Positions 49,463 to 58,257 of a stretch of DNA of 64,000 bases are shown piece by piece (within the stretch, counting starts at the first letter, position 1; every line of letters starts with the position of its first letter). The stretch is taken from positions 62,001-126,000 of the forward strand of contig JAUXRG010000111.1 in assembly GCA_030681795.1 (NCBI GenBank), written 5' to 3'. Source of the DNA: Rubrivivax sp. Lineage in GTDB: Bacteria; Pseudomonadota; Gammaproteobacteria; Burkholderiales; Burkholderiaceae_C. A program made the position numbers and the translations under genes. The notes under the pieces were generated by a model. It was not told the DNA's origin and searched no databases. It saw nothing but the letters and a program-made list of their open reading frames with translations.

Positions 49463-49953
49463 AGCCGCGCGCCCTCATGGCGCAGCAGCGCCTCCTTGCG
49501 CGGCAGGCCGCCGGCATAACCGGTGAGCGCACCGCTGGCGCCCACCACGCGGTGGCAGGGCACGATGATGGAGATCGGGTTGCGCGCGATCGCTGCGCCC
49601 ACGGCGCGCACGGCGCTCGGGCGCCTGACCCGGCGTGCGACCTCGCCGTAGCTGGACAAGGTTCCCGCCGCGATGCCGCAGAGCACGGCCCACACCGCGC
49701 GCTGGAACTCGGTGCCCTGCGCGTCCAGCGGCACGGTGAATGCCGTGCGCGGGTCGTGCCAGTAGGCGGCGAACTCGCGCGCGGCCTGCGCCAGGTGCGG
49801 GTGCCCGGGGGCCAGCGGGGCATCGACCTCGTCGCTGCGGTGCGCCTGGCCGTCGAACCAGGCCAGCGCCAGGCCGCGCGGCGTGGCGGCCAGGGTGAGC
49901 GGGCCGAGCGGCGTCTCGATGCGCGATCGGGCTTCGAAGCAGGGGGTCTTCAT
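49459..49953 (-). CDS. ogt: Methylated-DNA-[protein]-cysteine S-methyltransferase
   Basis: A 164-residue O6-alkylguanine-DNA alkyltransferase of the Ogt type. The acceptor cysteine is in IIVPCHRVVGASG (Cys at about 133), with GTEFQRAVWAVLCGIAAGTLSSYGEVA before it and GYAGGLPRKEALLRHEG after it. It removes alkyl groups from O6-guanine in a single-turnover reaction. It is sandwiched, with 4-bp ATGA overlaps on both sides, between the Ada/AlkA fusion gene upstream and the EamA gene downstream. The Ada-like regulator lacks this domain, so this gene probably supplies the missing activity. Confidence 0.93.
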   Translation of the reverse strand: MKTPCFEARSRIETPLGPLTLAATPRGLALAWFDGQAHRSDEVDAPLAPGHPHLAQAAREFAAYWHDPRTAFTVPLDAQGTEFQRAVWAVLCGIAAGTLSSYGEVARRVRRPSAVRAVGAAIARNPISIIVPCHRVVGASGALTGYAGGLPRKEALLRHEGARL

Positions 49954-51452
49954 TTCTGGGTCTCCAGGTGCTGCCAGAGTTGCATCACGGCGTAGGCGCG
50001 CCAGGGCCGCCAGGCTTGCGCCAGGGCGGTGATGCGTGGGATGTCCCGCGAACGATTCGCGCCCGCTGGCGGCGCTGTCGGCACATTCGGCGCTTTCGGC
50101 GCATGCGCGCCCAGGGCCTTCAGGAGCCCGATATCGCTCGCCGGCCAGGCGTCGGGCCAGGCCAGCGCGCGCATGGCGATGACCTGTGCCGTCCATTCGC
50201 CGATGCCGGGCAGGGCGCGCAGTGCCTCTAGCGTGGCCTGCAACGGCGAGGCGCGGTGCAGTTCGATCTCGCCGCGGGTCACCGCCTTGGCCAGCGCCTG
50301 CAGCGCCGCCACGCGCTGGCGCACGATGCCCAGCTTGCCGATGAGTTCGGGGTCGGCCGCCGCGACGGCCTGGGCCTGCGGGAAGAGATGCGTCAGCGCC
50401 GGGAACGGCGTGGCGATCGGCTGGCCCAGGCAGACCACCAGGCGCTGCACCAGCGTGCGTGCGGCCTGGACCGTGACCTGCTGGCCGAGGATCACGCGCA
50501 CCGCGGTCTCGAAGCCGTCCATGCCACCGGGCAGACGCGCGCCGGGCTGCACGGGCACCGGCAGCGTGGCCATCACGGGGTCGATCATCGACGGGTCGGC
50601 GTCCAGGTCCAGGCCCTGGCGCACGCGTTGCAGCACGGCCCCGAGCACCGGTGCCAGGCTGGCCGAAGCCGTGACATGCACCTCATGACGTTCGGGGACG
50701 AAGCGGCTCTCCAGCCAGCCGGCGACAAACTGGCCGCGGTGCATCCAGCCCAAGGTGCGGCGCAGGCTCAGGCCCTCGACCTGCTCGACCCCGCGCACCT
50801 CGCGCCGCGCGAAAAAACCGAGCACGGCAGCCACGTCGTAGGGCGGCCGGTAGGCCAGGCGCAATGGTGTCTCAGTGCGCGGCCGCTCGCCTTCGTGCCG
50901 CAACTGGGTCGGGTTGAAGCGGTAGCGCTCGGCGAAGGCGGCGTTGAAGCGGCGCAGGCTGGCGAATCCGCTGGCCAGCGCCACCTGGGTGATGGGCTGC
51001 GCGGTGTCGGTGAGGAGCTGCTTGGCCAGCAGCAGGCGCTGCGTCGTGAGGTAGTCGTGCGGCGCCACGCCGTGCCGGGCCTGGAAGATGCGCCGCAGGT
51101 GGCGGTCGGTCACGCCCAGGCGCGCGGCCAGCGCGGGCAGGCTCAGGGCCTGCGCGCCGTGCACGGCGTGCTCGATGAGGCGCGCGGCCGCATCGGCCAG
51201 CGTGCCCGAGGAATCGGTGTGCGACAGGCCCGGCGCAATCTCGGGCCGGCACTTCATGCAGGGCCGGAAGGCGGCGGCCTCGGCCTGGGCGCGGGTGTCG
51301 AAGAAGCGGCAGTTCTCGCGCCGCGGCGTGCGCACGCGGCAGACCGGGCGGCAGTACACGCCGGTGGAGGTGACGCCGACGAACAGCCGCCCGTCGAAGC
51401 GCGCATCGCGCGCCTTCACGGCAAGGTAGGCGGCATCGGCGGCGAGGACCAT
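49950..51452 (-). CDS. Ada metal-binding/AraC regulator fused to AlkA DNA-3-methyladenine glycosylase
   Basis: A 500-residue fusion. Residues 1-75 are the Ada N-terminal zinc domain with cysteines 34, 38, 65 and 68 (CRPVC and CMKC), which takes methyl groups from phosphotriesters. An AraC-type HTH follows at about 90-180 (LPALAARLGVTDRHLRRIF). An AlkA N-terminal beta domain comes at about 190-300 and the HhH-GPD glycosylase at about 310-470, with LPGIGEWTAQVIAM and catalytic Asp in PASDIGLLK. It senses methylation damage and excises alkylated bases. The C-terminal Ada methyltransferase is absent; ogt is just downstream. Confidence 0.93.
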   Translation of the reverse strand: MVLAADAAYLAVKARDARFDGRLFVGVTSTGVYCRPVCRVRTPRRENCRFFDTRAQAEAAAFRPCMKCRPEIAPGLSHTDSSGTLADAAARLIEHAVHGAQALSLPALAARLGVTDRHLRRIFQARHGVAPHDYLTTQRLLLAKQLLTDTAQPITQVALASGFASLRRFNAAFAERYRFNPTQLRHEGERPRTETPLRLAYRPPYDVAAVLGFFARREVRGVEQVEGLSLRRTLGWMHRGQFVAGWLESRFVPERHEVHVTASASLAPVLGAVLQRVRQGLDLDADPSMIDPVMATLPVPVQPGARLPGGMDGFETAVRVILGQQVTVQAARTLVQRLVVCLGQPIATPFPALTHLFPQAQAVAAADPELIGKLGIVRQRVAALQALAKAVTRGEIELHRASPLQATLEALRALPGIGEWTAQVIAMRALAWPDAWPASDIGLLKALGAHAPKAPNVPTAPPAGANRSRDIPRITALAQAWRPWRAYAVMQLWQHLETQK

Positions 51453-51558
51453 GCGGTCATGATAGGCGGCAGGTGGCGCGGCACTCGCCGGATTCGGACC
51501 TGTTCCTGCCGCTCCTCAATTCGCATGGCGATGCCGATGCCCCGGTTATCCTGCACCG

Positions 51559-52881
51559 ATGCCCGACCTGCACGAATCGTCCCCCACCGCCGAGCCCGCG
51601 CCCTGCGCTGCGGCCGACTCTGGTTTCGCTGCGCTCGGCCTGGACGCCGCTCTGGCGCGGGCCGCGGCCGCCGCCGGCTGGGCGCGGCCCAGCGCCATCC
51701 AGGCCCTCGCCGTGCCTGCCGTCCTGGCGGGCCGCGATGTGCTGGCCCTGGCCCCCACGGGCACCGGCAAGACGGCGGCTTTTCTGCTGCCGCTGCTGCA
51801 GCGCCTGCTCGCCGAGCCGGCGCGGCTGGCGCAGCGGCCGCGGATCTTGCGCGCGCTCATCCTGGCCCCCACGCGCGAGCTGGCGGCGCAGACCGCCGCC
51901 GCCGCCCATGCGCTGGCGCCGCAGCTCAAGACCCTGGTCGTCGTGGGCGGTGTGTCGGTCAACCCGCAGATGATGGCGTTGCGCGGCGGCGCCCACCTCG
52001 TCGTAGCCACGCCGGGCCGGTTGCTCGACCTGGTGGCCCGCCATGCGCTGTCACTCGCCGAGGTGGCCCTGCTCGTGCTGGACGAGGCCGATCGGCTGCT
52101 CGACCTGGGCTTTGGCGAGGAGATCGGGCGGGTGCTCGGCTTGCTGCCCGGCGTTCGGCAGACCCTGATGTTCTCGGCCACGATGCCCGATGCGGTGGCC
52201 GAGCTGGCGCGGCGCGTGCTCAACGATCCGGCGCAGGTGCAGGTGCAGGTGCAGACGCCTGCGCAAGCCAGCGCTGGCACGCCGGCCATCCAGCAGCGCG
52301 CCATCGTCGTCGACAGCGCGCGGCGCACGCCGCTCTTGCGCCACCTGATCGGCGCCGAGGGCTGGGAGCGCGCGCTGGTCTTCGTGGCCACGCAATACGC
52401 CAGCGAACATGTGGCCGGCAAATTGCGGCAAGCCGGCGTGCCGGCGGCGGGCCTGCACGGCCAGCTCAGCGCCGGCCGGCGCAGCCAGGCGCTGGCCGAT
52501 TTCCACGCCCGGCGTCTGACGGTGCTGGTGGCCACCGACCTGGCTGCGCGGGGCCTCGACGTGGCGCAGATGGGCGTGGTCGTGAACCACGACCTGCCGC
52601 GCTCGGCGGTGGACTACACGCACCGCATCGGCCGCACCGGCCGCGCCGCGGCGCAGGGCGTGGCGGTCAGCTTCATCTGTGCCGATGCGCCGGGCAGCGA
52701 GGCGCATTTCCGGCTCATCGAGAAGCGCCAGGGCCAGCGCGTGGCGCGCGAGCAGGTGCCCGGGTTCGAGCCCGCGGCGCTCGCCGCGCCGGCGATGCCT
52801 GCGGCCGACCCGCACGGCGGCATCAAGGGCCGGCGCAAGAGCAGGAAGGACAAGCTGCGCGAGGCCGCGGCCCGGGCCTAG
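51559..52881 (+). CDS. DEAD-box ATP-dependent RNA helicase (RhlE-like)
   Basis: A 440-residue RNA helicase. It has a Q-motif region (GWARPSAIQALAVPAVLAGRD), motif I APTGTGKTAAF at about residues 66-76, motif II VLDEADR at about 176-182, motif III FSATMPD and motif VI HRIGRTGRA at about 360-368. The charged C-terminal tail (GRRKSRKDKLREAAARA) is short compared with RhlE of E. coli. It acts in ribosome assembly or RNA turnover. A GCAGGT repeat in the gene encodes Q-V-Q-V-Q-V near residue 228. Confidence 0.93.
   Translation: MPDLHESSPTAEPAPCAAADSGFAALGLDAALARAAAAAGWARPSAIQALAVPAVLAGRDVLALAPTGTGKTAAFLLPLLQRLLAEPARLAQRPRILRALILAPTRELAAQTAAAAHALAPQLKTLVVVGGVSVNPQMMALRGGAHLVVATPGRLLDLVARHALSLAEVALLVLDEADRLLDLGFGEEIGRVLGLLPGVRQTLMFSATMPDAVAELARRVLNDPAQVQVQVQTPAQASAGTPAIQQRAIVVDSARRTPLLRHLIGAEGWERALVFVATQYASEHVAGKLRQAGVPAAGLHGQLSAGRRSQALADFHARRLTVLVATDLAARGLDVAQMGVVVNHDLPRSAVDYTHRIGRTGRAAAQGVAVSFICADAPGSEAHFRLIEKRQGQRVAREQVPGFEPAALAAPAMPAADPHGGIKGRRKSRKDKLREAAARA
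52233..52256 (+). repeat. Hexanucleotide tandem repeat inside the DEAD-box gene
   Basis: GCAGGT occurs three times in perfect tandem and once more as GCAGAC. The repeat is in frame, so slippage would add or remove two residues (Gln-Val) without a frameshift. Confidence 0.7.
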
Positions 52882-52899
52882 GTCACGCGCCGCCCCTGC

Positions 52900-53862
52900 T
52901 CATTCCACCTTGCCGATCTTGCGCACGGCCTCCACCATGACCGCGGCGTCGGCGTTCCAGTAGGTCTGGAATTCGGGCGCGTCCAGATATTCGATCGGGC
53001 TGCCGGCGCGCTGGATGGTGGCGATGACGTTGGGGTCCATGGCGGCTTTCTTCGCCGCAGCGCGCAACTTCTGCACCAGTTCGTCGGGCGTGCCCGCGGG
53101 CACGAAGAGCGCCGACCACTGCGCGAAGCTCACGGGGTAGCCGGCCTGCTTCATGCTCGGCACCTCGGGCATGGCGGCCAGCGGCTTGTCGCCCCAGTGC
53201 GCCAGCGCGCGCAATTTGCCGGCCTTGATCTGCTGCAGCACCGAGGCCGGCCCGCTGGACACCGCGTCCACCTGGCCGGCCAGCAGCGCCAGCACGGCCG
53301 GGCCGGCGCCGGTGTAGGGGATATGCGTCATGCGGAAGCCCGCGGCGGCCTTGAGCATCTCCATGGGCACATGCATGGTGCCGTAGTTGCCCGAGCTGCC
53401 GTAGTTGTAGGTGCCGGGCTTGCTCTTCGCATCGGCGACGAATTCCGCCAGCGTCTTCCAGGGAGCGTCGGCGCGCACCACCAGCACCGTGGGGTCGGCC
53501 GTGAAGCGGGCGATGGGTTTGAGCTGGCTGAGCGTGTAGGCCGGCTTGCGGCCGAGGATGCGGTCGGCCTCGGGCAGGATGGAAATCGACGACAGGCTCA
53601 TGAGCAGCGTGTAGCCATCGGCCGGTGCGCGCGCCGCCATGCCGATGCCCAGCGCGCCGCCCGCGCCGACTCGGTTCTCGACGATCACCGTCTGCTTGAG
53701 CTCGCGCCCGAGCGCCTCGGCCACGGGCCGCGCCACCGTGTCGGCCACGCCGCCGGGCGGGAAGGGCACGATCATGGAGATGGGCTTGTCGGGCCAGTGG
53801 CCCTGGGCAAAGGCGGCGGTGGCGGCCAGCAGCGAGGCAGCGACCCAAGGTTTATGACTCAT
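52900..53862 (-). CDS. Tripartite tricarboxylate transporter substrate-binding protein (TctC/Bug)
   Basis: A 320-residue periplasmic binding protein with a signal peptide (AASLLAATAAFAQG). The family pattern is intact: WPDKPISMIVPFPPGGVADTV at about residues 23-43, VENRVGAGGALGIGMAARA, and THIPYTGAGPAVLALLAGQVDA at about 177-198. It binds carboxylates such as dicarboxylates or aromatic acids. No TctA/TctB membrane subunit is nearby, so it is an orphan Bug protein. It follows the FAH-type hydrolase gene, overlapping by 4 bp (ATGA). Confidence 0.92.
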   Translation of the reverse strand: MSHKPWVAASLLAATAAFAQGHWPDKPISMIVPFPPGGVADTVARPVAEALGRELKQTVIVENRVGAGGALGIGMAARAPADGYTLLMSLSSISILPEADRILGRKPAYTLSQLKPIARFTADPTVLVVRADAPWKTLAEFVADAKSKPGTYNYGSSGNYGTMHVPMEMLKAAAGFRMTHIPYTGAGPAVLALLAGQVDAVSSGPASVLQQIKAGKLRALAHWGDKPLAAMPEVPSMKQAGYPVSFAQWSALFVPAGTPDELVQKLRAAAKKAAMDPNVIATIQRAGSPIEYLDAPEFQTYWNADAAVMVEAVRKIGKVE

Positions 53863-54734
53863 GCGCGGTTCTCCTCGATGAAGCGGTTCTCCAGCACGCC
53901 GATGCCGTCGATCTCGATGCGCACCACGTCGCCGTGGGCCAGCCAGCGCGGCGGGGTGAGTCCCATGCCCACGCCGGCCGGTGTGCCTGTGGCGATGACG
54001 TCGCCCGGGTACAGCGTGATGCCGCGCGAGCAGGTCTCGACGAGCGTGGGGATGTCGAAGATCAGGTCGGTGGTGCGCCCGTCCTGGCGGATCTCGCCAT
54101 TCACCCAGCAGCGCACGCGCGTGTCGGTGCCGTCGAGCTCGTCGGCGGTCACGATCCACGGGCCCATGGGGCAGAAGGTGTCGAAGCTCTTGCCCAGATC
54201 CCACTGCGCGTGGCGCATCTGCACGTCGCGCGCCGTCACGTCGTTGACGATGGTGTAGCCGAAGACATGCCGCAGGGCGTCGGCCCTGGCGATATTGCGG
54301 CCGCCCTGGCCGATGACCACCGCGAGCTCGGCTTCGTAGTCGATCTGGCCCGAGATCGCCGCGCCGGGCAGGCGCACTTCGGCGTTCGGGCCGACGACGC
54401 ATTCGGGCACCTTGGTGAAGACGATGGGCCAGGCGTCGACGGCCTTGGCGTTGTCCTTGAATACCGAGTCGCGCAACTCCTTGGCGTGGGCGTGGTAGTT
54501 GCGGCCGACACAGAACAGGTTGCGCCGCGGCCGCGGCAGCGGCGCCAGCAGCTGGGCGCCGGCCAGCGGCACGCGCTCGACGATGCCGGGCAGCGCAGCG
54601 CCGGCGGCGTGGCGCTCCACCAGCGGCAGCGCGCCGGCCTGCCCATCGGTGTCGAACAGCTCGATGGTCTGGCCGTCCGCGGCGAGCTTGCCGACGCGGC
54701 GCAGACCTTGGTGAATGAGGGTGGCGATGCGCAA
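53859..54734 (-). CDS. Fumarylacetoacetate hydrolase family protein
   Basis: A 291-residue enzyme of the FAH family (2-hydroxyhepta-2,4-diene-1,7-dioate isomerase/acylpyruvase type). The metal-binding acidic residues lie in QIDYEAELAVVIG near residue 125-137 and NDVTARDVQM near 160-169, with a WVNGEIRQDG segment after. FAH enzymes cleave C-C bonds in 1,3-diketo acids from aromatic or sugar acid catabolism. TTG at 54734 is preferred because AGGAG lies 6 bp upstream; an ATG 36 bp further out has no ribosome site. Divergent to the GntR regulator across 77 bp. Confidence 0.9.
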   Translation of the reverse strand: MRIATLIHQGLRRVGKLAADGQTIELFDTDGQAGALPLVERHAAGAALPGIVERVPLAGAQLLAPLPRPRRNLFCVGRNYHAHAKELRDSVFKDNAKAVDAWPIVFTKVPECVVGPNAEVRLPGAAISGQIDYEAELAVVIGQGGRNIARADALRHVFGYTIVNDVTARDVQMRHAQWDLGKSFDTFCPMGPWIVTADELDGTDTRVRCWVNGEIRQDGRTTDLIFDIPTLVETCSRGITLYPGDVIATGTPAGVGMGLTPPRWLAHGDVVRIEIDGIGVLENRFIEENRA

Positions 54735-54811
54735 GGGGATCTCCTGGGTGAATGTAAAACGATTGCCCAAATGCTACCATTCAGGCCCACATAGGCCACG
54801 AAAAACCGACC
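54735..54811. promoter_or_regulatory. Divergent control region between FAH and GntR genes
   Basis: This 77-bp stretch is A+T-richer than its surroundings (for example GTAAAACGATTG) and must hold the promoters of both genes and probably the FadR/FCD-type operator. No clean T-N-G-T-N3-A-C-N-A operator could be identified by eye. Confidence 0.4.
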
Positions 54812-55483
54812 ATGGATGCCACGGTGAGCCTGCGCGAGACGATTCTCGAGAAGCTGCGCTCGCGCGTCTGGCGGGCCGGGCAGCGCATTCCCACCGAGCG
54901 CGCGCTGAGCGAGGAGTTCGGCCTCAGCCGCTCCACCGTGCGCCGCGTGCTGATGGACTTCAAGCGCCGGCGCCTGATCACGCAGACCGTGGGCAGCGGC
55001 ACCTACGTGGCCGAGCAGGTGCACGAGGCGCTGGCCGAACTGGCGCCGGCCGCGGGCGCGCACACGGTCAGCCCGGCGGAGCTCATGACGGCGCGGCTGG
55101 TGCTGGAGCCGGCGCTCGTCGACATGGTCATCGGCAACGCCACGGCGGCCGATTTCGAGCGCATGGACGAGTGCAACCGCCAGGCCGAGGCCTCCACCAC
55201 GCTGGAGCAATTCGAGCGCTGGGACGCCGCGCTGCACGAGGCCATTGCCGAGGCCGCGCACAACGGCTTCATCAGCGGCGTGTTCCGGCTCATGAACGAC
55301 GTGCGCTCGCAAAGCGAGTGGGGCGTGCTCAAGCGGCGCAGCGCCACGCCCGAGCGGCGCCTGGAGTACCAGCAGGAGCACCGTGCCCTGGTGGCCGCGC
55401 TCAAGCAGCGCGACGCCGCGCAGGCCCGCGCGCTGTGCATGGCGCACCTGGTGCATGTGCGCACGAATATGCTGGGTTACTGA
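54812..55483 (+). CDS. GntR-family transcriptional regulator (FadR/FCD subfamily)
   Basis: A 223-residue regulator. The GntR winged helix occupies residues 1-75 (ILEKLRSRVWRAGQRIPTER, then SRSTVRRVLMDF and VGSGTYV), followed by an FCD ligand-binding domain at about 90-215 with the helical metal-binding pattern (LMTARLVLEPALVDMVIGN, RLMNDVRSQSEW, EHRALVAALKQRDA). It likely controls the divergent FAH-TctC genes and the downstream TctC, ModA-like and MmgE genes in response to an organic acid. It is positioned between the two arms of the cluster. Confidence 0.9.
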   Translation: MDATVSLRETILEKLRSRVWRAGQRIPTERALSEEFGLSRSTVRRVLMDFKRRRLITQTVGSGTYVAEQVHEALAELAPAAGAHTVSPAELMTARLVLEPALVDMVIGNATAADFERMDECNRQAEASTTLEQFERWDAALHEAIAEAAHNGFISGVFRLMNDVRSQSEWGVLKRRSATPERRLEYQQEHRALVAALKQRDAAQARALCMAHLVHVRTNMLGY

Positions 55484-55562
55484 GCGGGGTGCCGCGCTCG
55501 CGCCAGAGTCGCGCAGCGAGTCATCCAAAACATACCAATACCGCCCAAAACAGGAGACCGGA

Positions 55563-56552
55563 ATGACATCGATTCCCTTGCGTCGCGCGGGCGGGGTGCT
55601 GTTCACCGCAGCCCTGGCGCTGCTGGCGGCCGGGCCCGCACAAGCCCAGGCGCAGGACTACCCGGCGCGGCCGGTGCGCATCGTCGTGCCCTTCGCGCCC
55701 GGCGGCTCGGCCGATGTCTTCGGCCGCTTCATCGCGGCTCGGCTGCAGGAATCGCTGGGCCAGAACTTCATCGTCGACAACCGGCCGGGTGCCGGCTCGG
55801 TCATCGGCTCCGACGCCGTGGCCAAGGCCGCGCCCGACGGCTACACGCTGCTGGTGATGTCGAACACGCACACCGTGAATGAGTCGCTGATCCCAAACAA
55901 GCCCTTCGTGCTGATGCGCGATTTCGTTCCCGTCGCCCCCATCAGCTACAGCGACCTGGTGCTCGTGACTCGCCCCGGCCTGCCCTTCAGCACGCTGGGC
56001 GAGCTGGTCAAGGCGGCCAAGGCGCGGCCAGGGGGCATGTCCTACGCCAGCTCGGGCCCGGGCACGCCCTACCACATGGCCGGCGAGCTGTTCAAGGCCA
56101 TGGCCGGCATCTCCATCGTCCACATTCCGTACAAGGGCAGCGCCGGTGCGCGCACCGACGTGCTGGGTGGCCAGCTGGAGATGATGTTCGACGCCATTCC
56201 CACGATGGCCGAGCACATCAAGGCGGGCAAGGTGAAAGCGCTGGCCACCACCGGCCGCACCCGCTCGGCCACGCTGCCCGAGGTGCCCACCATGGCCGAG
56301 GCCGGCGTGCCGGGCTACGAAGCCACGCTGTGGCTGGGCCTGCTCGCGCCCAAGGGCACGCCCGCGGCGATCGTCGGCAAGCTGAATGCCGAGATCGCCC
56401 GCATCACCAGCAGCACCGAAGTGCGGCGGGCCTGGGCGGCGCAGGGCACGACGCCGATGACCATGGGCACCGAGGAGTTCACGCGCTACATCAACGACGA
56501 CATCGCCAAATGGGCGCGCATCGTCAAGATCTCCGGCGCCAAGCCGGAATAG
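55563..56552 (+). CDS. TctC/Bug substrate-binding protein
   Basis: A 329-residue periplasmic receptor with signal peptide (GVLFTAALALLAAGPAQAQ). Typical segments are DYPARPVRIVVPFAPGGSADV at about residues 31-51, VDNRPGAGSVIGSDAVAKA and HIPYKGSAGARTDVLGGQLE at about 196-215. It is the first gene of the + arm of the cluster, 79 bp after the GntR gene and 10 bp before the ModA-like gene. No TctAB genes accompany it. It differs clearly in sequence from the two other TctC proteins here, so the three bind different or related ligands. Confidence 0.92.
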   Translation: MTSIPLRRAGGVLFTAALALLAAGPAQAQAQDYPARPVRIVVPFAPGGSADVFGRFIAARLQESLGQNFIVDNRPGAGSVIGSDAVAKAAPDGYTLLVMSNTHTVNESLIPNKPFVLMRDFVPVAPISYSDLVLVTRPGLPFSTLGELVKAAKARPGGMSYASSGPGTPYHMAGELFKAMAGISIVHIPYKGSAGARTDVLGGQLEMMFDAIPTMAEHIKAGKVKALATTGRTRSATLPEVPTMAEAGVPGYEATLWLGLLAPKGTPAAIVGKLNAEIARITSSTEVRRAWAAQGTTPMTMGTEEFTRYINDDIAKWARIVKISGAKPE

Positions 56553-56562
56553 GACAAGGGCA

Positions 56563-57264
56563 ATGACGACTGATTTGCAGCTCTTGTGTGCCGGCGCCGC
56601 CCAGGGCCTGGTCAAGGCCTTGCAGGAACGCTTTCGCGCCGACACCGGGGCCGGCGTGCAGGGCCGCTTCGGCGCCGTAGGGGCCATGAAGGAGGCCTTG
56701 CTCGCCGGCGAGCCCTGTGACCTGATGGTGCTCACCGAGGCCATGGTCAGGGCCTTGGCCACCGAGGGCCGGTTGCGCGGCGAGACCTGCGTGCCGCTGG
56801 GTCGCGTGCGCACCGGTGTGGCCGTGCGCAGTGGCCAGCCGCGGCCGGACGTGTCCACGCCCGAGGCGCTGAAGGCCGCGCTGCTGGCGGCCGATGCCAT
56901 CCATTTTCCCGACCCCGTGCGCGCCACGGCGGGCATCCACTTCGCCAATGTGATGCGCGAGCTCGGCATCTTCGACACTCTGCAGCCGCGTTTTCGCACC
57001 TACCCCAATGGCGCCACCGCAATGCGCGAACTGGCCGCGAGCCCGGGGTCGCAGGCCATCGGCTGCACGCAGGTCACCGAGATCAAGTACACGCAGGGGG
57101 TCGACCTCGTCGGTGTGCTGCCGCCGCGGTTCGAGTTGGCCACGGTGTACTCGGCTGCCGTGGCCACAGCGGCCCTGCAACCCGAGCTGGCGGCGCGCTT
57201 CATCGCGCTGCTTTGCGGCCGCGAGACGCAGGACCTGCGCGCGGCCGGTGGCTTCGAAGCCTGA
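56563..57264 (+). CDS. ModA-like extracellular-type binding protein without a signal peptide
   Basis: A 233-residue protein of the SBP_bac_11/ModA fold. Typical parts are LLCAGAAQGLVKALQERFRADTG at the start, GAVGAMKEALLAGEPCDLMVLTE, and FPDPVRATAGIHFANVMRELGI at about 108-129. Unlike real ModA proteins it starts directly with the first binding-fold strand, so there is no signal peptide and it should stay in the cytoplasm. ModB and ModC are not nearby. It may act as a small-molecule sensor or binding accessory for the catabolic cluster. The ATG at 56563 is 10 bp after the preceding TctC gene. Confidence 0.82.
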   Translation: MTTDLQLLCAGAAQGLVKALQERFRADTGAGVQGRFGAVGAMKEALLAGEPCDLMVLTEAMVRALATEGRLRGETCVPLGRVRTGVAVRSGQPRPDVSTPEALKAALLAADAIHFPDPVRATAGIHFANVMRELGIFDTLQPRFRTYPNGATAMRELAASPGSQAIGCTQVTEIKYTQGVDLVGVLPPRFELATVYSAAVATAALQPELAARFIALLCGRETQDLRAAGGFEA

Positions 57265-57276
57265 AGGAGAACCGCC

Positions 57277-58245
57277 ATGCGCCGCCGCCACGTGATCGCC
57301 GCCCTGCCATCGCTGCTGGCCCTGCCCGCCGCGCGGGCCCAGGCGTTTCCCTCGCGCTCCATCCGCTACATCGTGCCGGTGTCGGCCGGGGGCGGCAGCG
57401 ATCTGATCGGCCGCACCGTCACCGAGCGCTGGGGCAAGCTGCTGGGGCAGGTCTTCATCGTGGAGAACATCGGCGGCGGCGGCGGCGCCATCGCCTGCCA
57501 GACCGCGGCCCGGGCGGCGCCCGACGGCTACACGCTGCTGCAGGGTTATGTGGCCACGCATGGCACCAGCCCGGCCACGCGCAGCAAGCTGCCCTACGAC
57601 CCGATCAAGGACTTCACCCCCGTGGGCATGATCGGCGGCACGCCCAATGTGCTGGTGGTCAACGCGGCCCTGCCCGTGGCCACGCTGGCCGAGTTTGTCG
57701 CCTACCTGCGCGCCAACCCGGCCCGCGTGAGCTATGGCTCGGCCGGGCAGGGTTCGCTCACGCACCTGACGATGGAGATCTTCAAGCAGGCCACGGGGAC
57801 TTTCATGGTGCACCTGCCGTACCGTGGCATCGCGCCGGCCTTCACCGACTTGCTGGGCGGCCAGACGCAGGCCATGTTCCCCGGCCTGGCCGCGGGGCTG
57901 CCGCATATCCGCTCCGGTCGCGTGCGTGCGCTGGCCGTCACCGGGCTGGCGCGCCACCCGGTGCTCAAGGACGTGCCCACGCTCATCGAGCTGGGTTTCA
58001 AGGGCTTCGACGCCCTGCAGTGGTATGGCGTGGTGGCACCCGCGGGCCTGCCGGCGCCCGTGTTGAAGACGCTCAACGACAGCCTCAACGCCGTGCTCAC
58101 GGGGCCCGACCTGCGCGAGAAGCTTGCCGCCGAGGCGGTGGAGCCGATGCCGATGTCGCCCGACGCCTTCGCGCGTTTCATCCGCGCCGACATCGCGCGC
58201 TGGACGGCCATCGCCCGCGAGCGAAAGATCCAACTCGATTCCTGA
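57277..58245 (+). CDS. TctC/Bug substrate-binding protein
   Basis: A 322-residue periplasmic receptor with a twin-arginine-like start (MRRRHVIAALPSLLALPAARAQ). Conserved parts are FPSRSIRYIVPVSAGGGSDL, VENIGGGGGAIACQTAARAAPDGYTLLQ and HLPYRGIAPAFTDLLGGQTQA. The Gly-rich loop (GGGGGA) is longer than usual. It lies 12 bp after the ModA-like gene and 12 bp before MmgE/PrpD, so it belongs to the + arm. It is the third orphan TctC in this cluster. Confidence 0.92.
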   Translation: MRRRHVIAALPSLLALPAARAQAFPSRSIRYIVPVSAGGGSDLIGRTVTERWGKLLGQVFIVENIGGGGGAIACQTAARAAPDGYTLLQGYVATHGTSPATRSKLPYDPIKDFTPVGMIGGTPNVLVVNAALPVATLAEFVAYLRANPARVSYGSAGQGSLTHLTMEIFKQATGTFMVHLPYRGIAPAFTDLLGGQTQAMFPGLAAGLPHIRSGRVRALAVTGLARHPVLKDVPTLIELGFKGFDALQWYGVVAPAGLPAPVLKTLNDSLNAVLTGPDLREKLAAEAVEPMPMSPDAFARFIRADIARWTAIARERKIQLDS

Positions 58246-58257
58246 AGGAACTGCCTC

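Noticed and set aside
54735..54770. ATG at 54770 as start of the FAH-type gene
   Set aside because: No ribosome site precedes it, while AGGAG stands 6 bp before the TTG at 54734, which gives the usual family N-terminus (RIATLIHQG).
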